In this document: positions 1-7,439 of the stretch, one piece after another
Layout: each line of letters starts with the position of its first letter
Position numbering within the stretch: the stretch's first letter is position 1
Source: Kiritimatiellia bacterium
GTDB lineage: Bacteria > Verrucomicrobiota > Kiritimatiellia > UBA8416 > JADHWI01
Direction of reading: 5' to 3'
Assembly: GCA_030744755.1 (NCBI GenBank)
Contig: JASLPY010000036.1
Span: 1-50,568 of the forward strand
Length of the DNA: 50,568 nucleotides
The notes under the pieces: model-generated
Told to the model about the DNA's origin: nothing
What the model saw: only the letters and a program-made list of their open reading frames with translations
The model's database searches: none
Made by a program: the position numbers and the translations under genes

Positions 1-83
1 ACGGAAAAGGCGGAAGAAAGAAAATCCGTTCAAGGGGCGTTTTTGTGTTTGCTATCGACCGGGCTTAATGGTTGTTGTGCAAG

Positions 84-863
84 TCATATATTTGGCAATT
101 CCGACTCCGTAACATTCCATCTCACTTGAACTGTTGTGAACACGGACTTTTTCGGAGAAAGAACTTTGTACGGGTTCTGGATCAGTTGAAATTCCGGTTC
201 TGATGAAACATTCCTGACGATCATCAGGTAGTAGGTGTCACCATTGCTCCGTGCTGTGTCCCATTCTTTACTTGTGAATGTTATTCCTCCGGAGTCTCCA
301 TCCAGTCCTTTGACTTCTACTTGGAGCTCCCCATTTGTGGTAATGATCGCAAAATCATAACCGCATCCGTGATCACGAGTATCCTGCAACTCACCCGGTT
401 CCGGTATTCCGTTAGCTGCATGGTAAGCTATAAAATGTTCTTCTGCTTTTCTTCCAGTAGGACCACGAACGATAAAGACAGACTTGCCTTTGCGCTTCTT
501 CTCTCGCTTGGAAATAGGTGTTACTACATCGCTAAAATCGTCTGATGACACAAACTCTGGATTGGTTAGGATTTCCAGTACAACGTCGCGAAGCTCTTCT
601 TCTGAGAGGTCCTGAAATGATTCTACGACCTTGGCTCGACTTGGGCGCAAGGGTCGCTGGTACCATCCCGCCCTGGGGTTATCATGCAAGGGGTCAAACT
701 CATCTCGCATATTCTTTACGGAGTTAGGATTAACTCCGAGCATCCGACCAACTTCTGCATGAGTCGCCGTACTGGTGGTGAAGCCGAGTTTCTCATATGC
801 GAGTTTGTCGAACTTCGACAGATAATAGGCAACAATTAGCGCTAATGAGTGGTTTTCTTTCAT
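84..863 (-). CDS. DUF3883-type PD-(D/E)XK nuclease-like protein
   Basis: A 259-residue protein. The C-terminal half (about 125-245) resembles the DUF3883 domain found in restriction and defence proteins: GCGYDF with Asp170, then EVKG with Glu183 and Lys185, which gives the D...ExK metal-binding core of PD-(D/E)XK nucleases, and a TYYLMIVRN strand after it. Residues 33-58 look like a small helix-turn-helix (THAEVGRMLGVNPNSV), so the protein may bind DNA at its N-terminus. The start ATG has GGGGAG six bases upstream. The gene is clearly AT-richer than the rest of the window and sits next to two site-specific recombinases, which suggests horizontal acquisition. A role in restriction or phage defence is an inference from the family; no methylase or helicase partner lies within the window, though the left edge is cut. 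Confidence 0.7.
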   Translation of the reverse strand: MKENHSLALIVAYYLSKFDKLAYEKLGFTTSTATHAEVGRMLGVNPNSVKNMRDEFDPLHDNPRAGWYQRPLRPSRAKVVESFQDLSEEELRDVVLEILTNPEFVSSDDFSDVVTPISKREKKRKGKSVFIVRGPTGRKAEEHFIAYHAANGIPEPGELQDTRDHGCGYDFAIITTNGELQVEVKGLDGDSGGITFTSKEWDTARSNGDTYYLMIVRNVSSEPEFQLIQNPYKVLSPKKSVFTTVQVRWNVTESELPNI

Positions 864-1032
864 CTTCTACTCCCCTGCACAACAGCTCTTAGTTATTGTG
901 AGCAATAATACGTATCTTATTGCTTGCGAGCATTAATATGATTGCTTTTCTCTCTTCTTGTGACTAGAACCCTTTAGGCAGCGCAAAGAGCTTCGCTCCG
1001 TAAGGCATCTGCCTTAACCCCGGCCCGATAGG
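864..1032. promoter_or_regulatory. AT-rich divergent intergenic region with inverted repeat
   Basis: The region between the divergent DUF3883 gene and recombinase gene contains a perfect 7-bp inverted repeat, GCAATAA (902-908) and TTATTGC (917-923), with an 8-base spacer. It lies 39-60 bases from the start of the DUF3883 gene, a plausible place for an operator. A second small hairpin, TAAGGC-ATCT-GCCTTA, occupies 1001-1016 just ahead of the recombinase. No promoter boxes could be assigned with confidence. Confidence 0.35.
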
Positions 1033-2328
1033 ATGATCATGGCTGAGAGAAACAGTAGTGTCAATGGGTTCTGGACGGCTTTTGCGGAAACGGTGGCCAG
1101 AAGCGGTATCGCTGAGGCACGAATTGAGCATTACGTTAACTGGGGGCATCGGTTTGCACTCTGGCTGAAGGGCGTCCCCCTCCGTGATCGGTCTCTCGGC
1201 GATATCCGCTGTTTCGTGGCTGATCTGAGGGGCGATGGGACTTCCGAGTGGCTGGTTGACCAGGCCCGTGACGCGATTGCCATCCTCTACCGTGACCATT
1301 TGAAGATGGATCTCGCGGAACTGCCTGAGAAGCGGGAAGATCCCGACGGTCTTTCCGACCGGGTCCGGTCTGGGCGGGTGGTTGAGCGGCAGTATCCGGA
1401 TGTGTTCGCGGGCATCCGGCGCATCATTGCGTTGCAGCATTACTCGCCCCGTACCGAAGGGGCCTATGTCTCTTGGGCACGGCGTTTCCTTGTATTCTGC
1501 GATATGGAGGATCCGGCATCGATTCCGGGATCGCGGATCGGAGAGTATCTCTCGTACCTGGTCGAGGTCCGCCATGCTTCGGCGAGTACGCAGAACCAGG
1601 CACTGAATGCGCTGGTGTTTCTCTATACCAAGGTGTTGGGGCGCGATCCGGGTGATTTCAGTGACTTCGTTCGTGCGAAGACTCCCCAGCGGGTACCTGA
1701 CGCGTTGAATCTTCCTGAAATGGAGCGGCTGCTCTCGGAGCTCTCGGGCGTCAACTGGCTGATCGCGGCTCTGCTCTATGCCTCGGGCCTCAGGATCCAG
1801 GAGTGCCTCAGTCTCGAGGTCCGTGACCTGGATTTCGATGACCTGACGCTCCGGGTGCGCAGGGGCAAGGGGCAGAAGGATCGGATTACGGTTCTCGACG
1901 AGATCTTGGTTGAGCCCTTGCAGGAGCACCTGGCTGAAGTGCGGCAGCTGTTTGATGAGGATGTGCTGCATGATCCGGGGCTGCGCTGGGGCGAGTTCCT
2001 GGTTTTTCCTGACAGCAGGCTGAAACTGGATCAGCGTACGAGGCGTGCCGAACGGTGCCACTTGGACAGGAATCGCTTTGCTCGTGCGTTGACTGAAGCG
2101 GCGGCGCTGGCGGAGATCACGAAAACGGTAACGCCACATGTGCTGCGTCACACGTTTGCCACACATATGCTGGAGTTGGGGCATAACATCAGGAGGATCC
2201 AGGAACTGCTGGGTCACACGTTTGTTTCGACTACTATGCACTATACGCACAAGAAGGAGCATAGTGGGCATTCACTGAAGTCTGTGTTTTCCAGGAGAGC
2301 AGAGATCCCTCGGCTCCGCTCGGGATGA
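1033..2328 (+). CDS. Tyrosine recombinase, IntI-related, with doubled N-terminal domain
   Basis: A 431-residue site-specific recombinase. The catalytic set is visible: Arg254 (ASGLRIQE), His369 and Arg372 (HVLRHT), His395 (LLGHTF) and the nucleophile Tyr404 (MHYTH). It resembles integron integrases, with phrases such as STQNQALNALVFLYTKVLG and GDFSDFVRAK shared with the neighbouring integrase, but the IntI-specific insert is short and lacks the usual LPxAL...YP...W block. Residues 10-100 look like an extra core-binding (SAM-like) domain in front of the normal one at 115-205, so the DNA-binding part seems duplicated. A second ATG at 1039 has AGGA five bases upstream and may be the true start. 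The gene faces the integron integrase tail to tail with a 19-base gap. The last codons read through a short motif also seen as a dispersed repeat in other genomes. Confidence 0.85.
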   Translation: MIMAERNSSVNGFWTAFAETVARSGIAEARIEHYVNWGHRFALWLKGVPLRDRSLGDIRCFVADLRGDGTSEWLVDQARDAIAILYRDHLKMDLAELPEKREDPDGLSDRVRSGRVVERQYPDVFAGIRRIIALQHYSPRTEGAYVSWARRFLVFCDMEDPASIPGSRIGEYLSYLVEVRHASASTQNQALNALVFLYTKVLGRDPGDFSDFVRAKTPQRVPDALNLPEMERLLSELSGVNWLIAALLYASGLRIQECLSLEVRDLDFDDLTLRVRRGKGQKDRITVLDEILVEPLQEHLAEVRQLFDEDVLHDPGLRWGEFLVFPDSRLKLDQRTRRAERCHLDRNRFARALTEAAALAEITKTVTPHVLRHTFATHMLELGHNIRRIQELLGHTFVSTTMHYTHKKEHSGHSLKSVFSRRAEIPRLRSG

Positions 2329-2347
2329 CACCGCAGTGATCAAGACA

Positions 2348-3457
2348 CTATTGTGACACGGCACAGTCTTTGCCCCTCCCTTCGATGAGGGTGGCGATCT
2401 TCTGCCGTAGCAAGGTGAAGGCCAATCCAAAGGCTTCCGCGACGCTTGGTTGCTCGGGAGGCGCGGGTTCCGGGGCTCCCGTCTCCATGTTTTGCATGGC
2501 CGCGCGTGCGCGGGTGAGCGGCGTTCGCACGGCTTGGGCACCTTGCAGAGTTACATGCGTATAGATCTGGGTGGTACGCACGTCGCTGTGTCCGAGCAAC
2601 TCCTGCACGGTCCTGATGTCGTGCCCCTCTTCAAGCAGGTGCGTTGCGAAGGAATGTCTGAGGGAGTGTGCATGGACCATTTTGGGGATCTCGGCGGCCC
2701 TGGTGGCGTCGCGGATGGCTTTCTGGAGGACCTTTTCATAGACGTGGTGGCGTCGTTCCTTGCCGGAGCGGGGATCGATGGAGCGTTTGACGGACGGAAA
2801 CAGGTACTGCCAGCACCACTCCTTGGCGGCGTTGGGGTATTTCTTCTCGAGGGCGTGCGGCAGGTAGACTTCTCCGAAGCCTTCGGCGAGGTCTTTGTCG
2901 TGGAGTGCCTTTGTCTCGGCAAGCTGCTGTCGCAAATCTTCAGCCAGTTCGGATGGCAGAGGTACGGTGCGGTCTTTTGCGTTCTTCCCTTCGCGAATGG
3001 TGATGAGGTTGCGTTCGAAGTCGATGTCTTTGACGCGTAGCCTGATGAGTTCGATGATGCGGGCGCCGGTGGCGTACATGAGTTCGGCCATGACTCGTTT
3101 CGTGCCTGTCATGTGCGAGAGGAGGCGAGCGGTTTCGTCGAGGCTAAGGACTACGGGCAGTTTCTTGGGGCGTTTCGCGCGGATGACATCGCTGAAATCG
3201 CCGGGGTCTTTACCGAGGACGTGCTTATAGAGGAATACGATGGCGCAGCAGGCCTGGTTCTGGGTGGAGACGGCGACGTTGCGGTCGGTGGCGAGGTGGG
3301 TGAGGTATTGGTTGATTTCGGGAGCGCCCATTTCTCTAGGATGACGCAGGTTGTGATAATGGCAGTAACGCTTTACCCAGTCGCAGTATGTGCGTTCGGT
3401 ACGAATTGAGTAATGACGAAGCCGGATGGCAGCTCGAAGCTGGTCGAGAAGTTTCAT
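2348..3457 (-). CDS. intI: Integron integrase (IntI family tyrosine recombinase)
   Basis: A 369-residue tyrosine recombinase. Catalytic residues are Arg133 (TGARIIE), His264 and Arg267 (HSLRHS), His290 (LLGHSD) and Tyr299 (QIYTHV). The region 190-245 is the insert that defines integron integrases and lets them bind folded attC sites: LPHALEKKYPNA followed by EWCWQYLFPS and RRHHVYEKVLQ. The core-binding domain is at 1-90. The start ATG follows AAGGGAGA by about eight bases. Length is slightly above the usual 320-340 because of a C-terminal tail rich in Pro and Glu. In integrons the attI site and cassettes lie beyond the integrase start codon, here to the right of 3457, but that 690-bp stretch holds no cassette gene and no convincing attC. 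It may be a cassette-less or decayed integron. Confidence 0.92.
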   Translation of the reverse strand: MKLLDQLRAAIRLRHYSIRTERTYCDWVKRYCHYHNLRHPREMGAPEINQYLTHLATDRNVAVSTQNQACCAIVFLYKHVLGKDPGDFSDVIRAKRPKKLPVVLSLDETARLLSHMTGTKRVMAELMYATGARIIELIRLRVKDIDFERNLITIREGKNAKDRTVPLPSELAEDLRQQLAETKALHDKDLAEGFGEVYLPHALEKKYPNAAKEWCWQYLFPSVKRSIDPRSGKERRHHVYEKVLQKAIRDATRAAEIPKMVHAHSLRHSFATHLLEEGHDIRTVQELLGHSDVRTTQIYTHVTLQGAQAVRTPLTRARAAMQNMETGAPEPAPPEQPSVAEAFGLAFTLLRQKIATLIEGRGKDCAVSQ

Positions 3458-3991
3458 GATTCAGTCTCCCTTACGCGAGGCGGGTAGCTTCGCACGTGGA
3501 GAATTGTAGTTCAGGTGTTTGATACACACAAGCATGGAGCATTCTTCGCAGTGGCCCGTTTCAGATCCTATCAAGCCTGAAAACCTTGAGTATCGAGATG
3601 AACCGTGTGTGTGTGAAAGCTCATGAGGGGGATGATCAGCTCGGAGAGCCGATCTACTTTTCCCAATGACCATCAACCATCAACCATTAACCATCTCCCA
3701 CCAAGACACACTCCGTGCCCGTGGATTATGCGGTCCACTTCTGCTTATGGTTTGTTGAGCTTGACTCTGGTAGGTCATGCATGACGGACCTCGTCTCCCT
3801 CAGTTTTATCCAGTTTGTCAGAGATGGCGTGAAAGTTCCATTATAATGTTGAGGGAATGTTGGAATGGGGGAGGGATGAACCGCGGATTACGCGGATTGC
3901 GCGGATTTAGAAGGGATGGAGAATGGTAGAGGGGGAGTGTAGGAGAAGGATGAGGGATGAGACCTGAGATCTGAAGCCTCTGTTTTCTCGG

Positions 3992-4029
3992 GCCATACTT
4001 GTGGGGTTTCTATTACCCACAAGTATGGC
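3992..4029. repeat. 14-bp perfect inverted repeat
   Basis: GCCATACTTGTGGG at 3992-4005 pairs perfectly with CCCACAAGTATGGC at 4016-4029 across a 10-base loop. Neither side is followed by a T-run, so a rho-independent terminator is not supported. It lies between the integrase start and the tandem repeat at the end of the heme-protein gene. It could be a single-strand-folding recombination site or a small palindromic repeat; function unknown. Confidence 0.8.
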
Positions 4030-4068
4030 TGGACAAGATAGCGAGGGAATTCTCAGGGGAGTGAGACA

Positions 4069-4134
4069 AGGGTAAAGATTAGGGTAAAGACGAGGGTAAA
4101 GACGAGGGTAAAGACGAGGGTAAAGACGAGGGTG
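4069..4134. repeat. 12-bp tandem repeat, five units
   Basis: AGGGTAAAGACG is repeated head to tail: a variant unit ending in TT at 4069-4080, four exact units at 4081-4128 and a partial unit to 4134. The array ends 12 bases before the stop-codon side of the minus-strand heme-protein gene, so it would be transcribed in its 3' untranslated region. Confidence 0.95.
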
Positions 4135-4146
4135 GTTGAGCGTGAG

Positions 4147-7100
4147 TTACTGGTTAAGGGGAGGGTGGTATTGGAGGGATTTCCAGTAGGCTTTGTCGGT
4201 TCTGAACATATCCTCGTATCCACCCCATTTGTGATCGGTTGGAAGGATGCCCCAGGCTTTCATCTCACGGATGTATGCCGGGTGGGGTTCGAAGCCTGCC
4301 ATGTCGTAACGTTTGTTGTTGTCAAGCTGTGTGGCGAGTTCCTTTATCCCTGCGAGTATCTTCTCGTAATCCTGGTCGTTCTTGCTTCTAAACACAGGTT
4401 CAAGACTCTTCTCGTTCCCCTTTTCAGGTTTCAGGTCTCCGCCCTCAGGCTTTCCACACAATTCCCAGCCGCCTGCCGACTTCGCCAGGGGGGCTAGTAG
4501 TACTACTGATTTCTCTGGATGATCCAGGTTGTAGAACCAATGCGTTCTGGGATCGTCTTTGCTCGTAGGGAAACCGCGGCCCTTGTGGCATGAAGCGCAA
4601 CGATTCTTGTTAACATCGCCGGGGACCACTGCCCTGCGCGGAAAGATGAATCCTTTACCCAATGCCGCGTAGGTGCCTGCGAATGTGCCCGCGCTTTCAA
4701 TCCAGTAGCGGATCATATCTTTCTCTTGAGCAGATACTCTCACCTTGTGGTGCTTGCCGTCCAGTTTCTGCATCAATGGACTGGCCGACGTGCCTATCGT
4801 GCGGGGCGCCCTGTTGCCATCCCCGTTGAAACCGTCGGCCACCTGGCGTTTTGAACGCAGCGCGGCGTAACTCTGGTTGTAGAAAATGCCACGATCGCCA
4901 CTCAGCAGCACTTTGCCGGCGTAGGGGCCACCTTGCTTCGTTTTTTCGTATCCGTGACAGGCCACGCAGTGCTTGTCGAGAATTGGCTGGATATCACGCG
5001 GGTAGTCGAACACATGAGGGATGCCCTCAATGGGCTGGATTACGCTCGGCTTCCGTTTCGTGGCCTGCAGGGGCCGGGTGATCGCCGGTGTGCCCACTCT
5101 TTCTTCATGACACCCCACGCAGCTCACGGATTCGCCCGGTTGGACGGTCATGAAACTCTGCATACGCTTGACGGAGAGATCGTTCTCATCGAGGGCCACG
5201 AAGAACAGGGGCCGCAGCGCGGGCGCTTCGAAATGGGCTGAGCCGTCTTCCTCCACCGGAACTGTGCCGATGACTCGTTCCAGGGCAAATGATCCCCCCG
5301 TGCCGCCATCAAACGATACCATCTGCTGCCAGTCGCGATTCGGCTTAACCGGCATGTGCAGGACTTCCATGACCAGCAGTTTCTTGATGTCGCCACGTTT
5401 GACGCCCTTCATGTTTCTGCCGACGTAGACATCCTGCAATACGACTGTTCCCGTGGCCTTCTTGAGATCGATTCGCGGAGGGATAATGCGTTCTCGCGGG
5501 CGGCCGCGAAGCGGGCGTGGTTCGTGTATCCACATGTTGGACTTGGTGTCCCCGGGTTCCAGCTTGAGCAGGGGAATGCTTTTGCCGTCAGCTCTGAGCA
5601 GGCTGATCTGATGAGCGCCGGGTCCGGCGACGAGGAATGCCTCCCTCGAGAGAGGGTAGGGGTCCCGCCAACTGGCCCCGGGTGTAACGCGCCTGACATT
5701 ACCCTTGTCGTCCGGGCCATCTCCGGGATCAACGATTTCCACAAACCCTTCGTGCTCGCGCCGTCCGTGACCCGGAGAGTGGATCATGACCACTTCTTCG
5801 GAGCCGGGGATGGGCTTGGCATCAAGGAAGGCGCCTCCACCGTGCATGTTGCCAAAGTAGACCATCTGACCCGAGCCATCGGGGTTGGTTGTCCAGAGGT
5901 GGTGGAACTTGACCTGGCTCCGGTCTACGTATTCCCATCTCTGGTAGACGATTCGCCCGTCGGGCAGGACCCAGGGAGTGTTTTCATGCTCGACGTTAGG
6001 CGACAGCCTCCGGATATTGTCACCGTCACCGTCGCACCTGTAAAGAACAGCCACCCGGGTGTAGTAGCACGGGACATTGCAATTGATTCGGCTTGAGCAG
6101 AAGATGATTCCGTCATCAGGCAGATAAGCCGGCTCGAAATCGTCGTGTGGACCACCGGTCAGCTGTTTCAGGTTGGAGCCGTCAACGTTGATCTCGTAGA
6201 GATGGTAGTAGGGCTGTCCGCCTTTGCGATACGAAAAGAGAATCTTCCCGCCACCGTAATGCATTTGCGGATCCCGGACCCCGCCTTTCGGGTCTTCCAG
6301 CAGGGTGCGCACTTTTCCTGTCTTGATATTGAGCGCGTCCAGGCGTCCACCGTCACCGTAGAGGATTCTCGCGGGATCCTCGCAGCGGTGACTGAAGTTG
6401 GCGTACCAGTGTCCGTCCCGTCCCGGCTGGCGCACGGCGAATACGATTTCTTCAAAATCTGCGTCCCTCAACTGCTCCCTGAGAGGGGGTGGCGCGTTTT
6501 TCTGGATTACAGTCGTATTCTGCCCGAACGCAGTTATCGTTTCTTTCGGCAACTGCTTCAGATCTGCCGCATGCGAACGGTAATAGTCTGCGATCTCCTT
6601 TGCCGACAGGGCTCGATCAAGCACCACTGCTTCATCTATGAGCCCCCGAAATCCCTTCGAGTCCTTTGTTAGGTTCTCACCGAACTGGTAACGCCCGTTC
6701 AGTTTCGTGTCGATGTTGGCCGTCTTGCTGCCGAGCGGCTTTCCGTCGAAATACAGCTTTGCATAAGTTCCGTCATAAGTGGCTGCAACGTGGTGCCACT
6801 GGTTGGGGGTAACACCTCCGGCCGGTTTCGCATGAAAGTCATCGGGATGGCCCCAGAAGTAGAAGCAAAGGCCGCCGTTAGTGTCGTGCCATAGTCCACG
6901 GCAGCGTCCACTTTCCGAGCTTCCGTAGCAGAACAGGACCATGTCGCGAGTGTTGGGCAGAACGTTGAACCAGAGGCTGATTGATCCCGGCTGTCTGCCG
7001 GCGGGGAACGTTGTGTCACGTCCAGAGATCTTGTGACGGGGATCTATGAAAGCCGCGGCTTTTCCGCCGAACGCTCCGTCAACCCGAAGGAACGCCTTCG

Positions 7101-7287
7101 GACTACTCATGGTGCCGTCATTATCGGAGCCCTTTGAGTCCTTCACCCCAGAGCCGTCAGTTTCATCGAACGTCCAGTGGGCGACAATTCCTTTGCCTCC
7201 AAAGGGTTTGTTATCTGCCGCGTGGATGATGGATGCGAAGATGCTGATGGTTATGACTGCATGGGCGATGAATGTCGTGTTTCTCAT
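4147..7287 (-). CDS. Secreted LamG + HZS-alpha-like + cytochrome c protein
   Basis: A 1046-residue exported protein. An N-terminal signal peptide ends near residue 23 (IIHAAD). Residues about 32-240 form a LamG/concanavalin-like lectin fold (IVAHWTFDETDGSG, then ALSAKEIADYYRSH at its end). Residues about 270-720 match the middle domain of the hydrazine synthase alpha family, a TolB-like propeller (DPQMHYGGGKILFSYR, FEPAYLPDDGIIFCSS). Three CxxCH heme sites follow at Cys723, Cys774 and Cys897, the second in a planctomycete-cytochrome-type context. AAGGAG stands ahead of the ATG. The next minus-strand gene upstream is a relative with a different accessory domain. This family is common in planctomycetes and relatives and does not imply anammox. 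The substrate is unknown; a periplasmic or surface redox role tied to glycan binding is an inference. Confidence 0.85.
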   Translation of the reverse strand: MRNTTFIAHAVITISIFASIIHAADNKPFGGKGIVAHWTFDETDGSGVKDSKGSDNDGTMSSPKAFLRVDGAFGGKAAAFIDPRHKISGRDTTFPAGRQPGSISLWFNVLPNTRDMVLFCYGSSESGRCRGLWHDTNGGLCFYFWGHPDDFHAKPAGGVTPNQWHHVAATYDGTYAKLYFDGKPLGSKTANIDTKLNGRYQFGENLTKDSKGFRGLIDEAVVLDRALSAKEIADYYRSHAADLKQLPKETITAFGQNTTVIQKNAPPPLREQLRDADFEEIVFAVRQPGRDGHWYANFSHRCEDPARILYGDGGRLDALNIKTGKVRTLLEDPKGGVRDPQMHYGGGKILFSYRKGGQPYYHLYEINVDGSNLKQLTGGPHDDFEPAYLPDDGIIFCSSRINCNVPCYYTRVAVLYRCDGDGDNIRRLSPNVEHENTPWVLPDGRIVYQRWEYVDRSQVKFHHLWTTNPDGSGQMVYFGNMHGGGAFLDAKPIPGSEEVVMIHSPGHGRREHEGFVEIVDPGDGPDDKGNVRRVTPGASWRDPYPLSREAFLVAGPGAHQISLLRADGKSIPLLKLEPGDTKSNMWIHEPRPLRGRPRERIIPPRIDLKKATGTVVLQDVYVGRNMKGVKRGDIKKLLVMEVLHMPVKPNRDWQQMVSFDGGTGGSFALERVIGTVPVEEDGSAHFEAPALRPLFFVALDENDLSVKRMQSFMTVQPGESVSCVGCHEERVGTPAITRPLQATKRKPSVIQPIEGIPHVFDYPRDIQPILDKHCVACHGYEKTKQGGPYAGKVLLSGDRGIFYNQSYAALRSKRQVADGFNGDGNRAPRTIGTSASPLMQKLDGKHHKVRVSAQEKDMIRYWIESAGTFAGTYAALGKGFIFPRRAVVPGDVNKNRCASCHKGRGFPTSKDDPRTHWFYNLDHPEKSVVLLAPLAKSAGGWELCGKPEGGDLKPEKGNEKSLEPVFRSKNDQDYEKILAGIKELATQLDNNKRYDMAGFEPHPAYIREMKAWGILPTDHKWGGYEDMFRTDKAYWKSLQYHPPLNQ

Positions 7288-7354
7288 TTCGCTCCTTGAA
7301 ACTCTATCCTATGTGTGGGGTCAGAGTCCCCTGGCTACGTCGTTGCGTTCTGAC

Positions 7355-7426
7355 GGGAGGGACGCCGGCCTCGGCGTCCGCGGGCAGCGAGGCCGCTGCC
7401 CCTCCCATTGCACCCCTGTGGGGTGC
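7355..7426. repeat. GC-rich array of three hairpins
   Basis: Three hairpins follow each other: GACGCCG/CGGCGTC (7361-7378), GGGCAGCG/CGCTGCCC (7382-7401) and GCACCCC/GGGGTGC (7410-7426). The first two are enclosed by GGGAGG and CTCCC (7355-7360 and 7402-7406), which can also pair in part. It lies just past the stop of the 7440-10496 gene, read on the minus strand, but no T-run follows. It resembles a dispersed palindromic repeat of PVC genomes more than a terminator. Confidence 0.75.
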
Positions 7427-7439
7427 TGCCGGGCTTAGC

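Larger units (their letters stand above)
3458..4146. other. 690-bp gene-free region beside integrase, repeat-rich
   Basis: No convincing coding sequence. It contains short tandem words (3669-3694, repeats of CCATCAA/CCATTAA; 3881-3908, repeats of GCGGATTAC), a 12-bp perfect palindrome GTCATGCATGAC at 3774-3785, a hairpin GTGGA/TCCAC at 3721-3738, a 14-bp perfect hairpin at 3992-4029 and a 12-bp tandem repeat at 4069-4134. This is where attI would be expected if the integrase were functional; I could not recognise a convincing attI or attC. Confidence 0.6.

Noticed and set aside
2348..3457. Open frames opposite the integrases and other large genes
   Set aside because: They lie antisense to well-supported genes, have no family features and weak or absent ribosome binding sites.
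3754..3760. GTTGAGC fitting the attC/attI core GTTRRRY near the integron integrase
   Set aside because: A 7-base degenerate match is expected about once by chance in this 690-bp region and no paired inverse core or cassette is present.
3660..3910. CRISPR array suggested by repeated CCATCAA and GCGGATTAC words
   Set aside because: Units are 7-10 bases with no spacers; this is simple tandem repetition.
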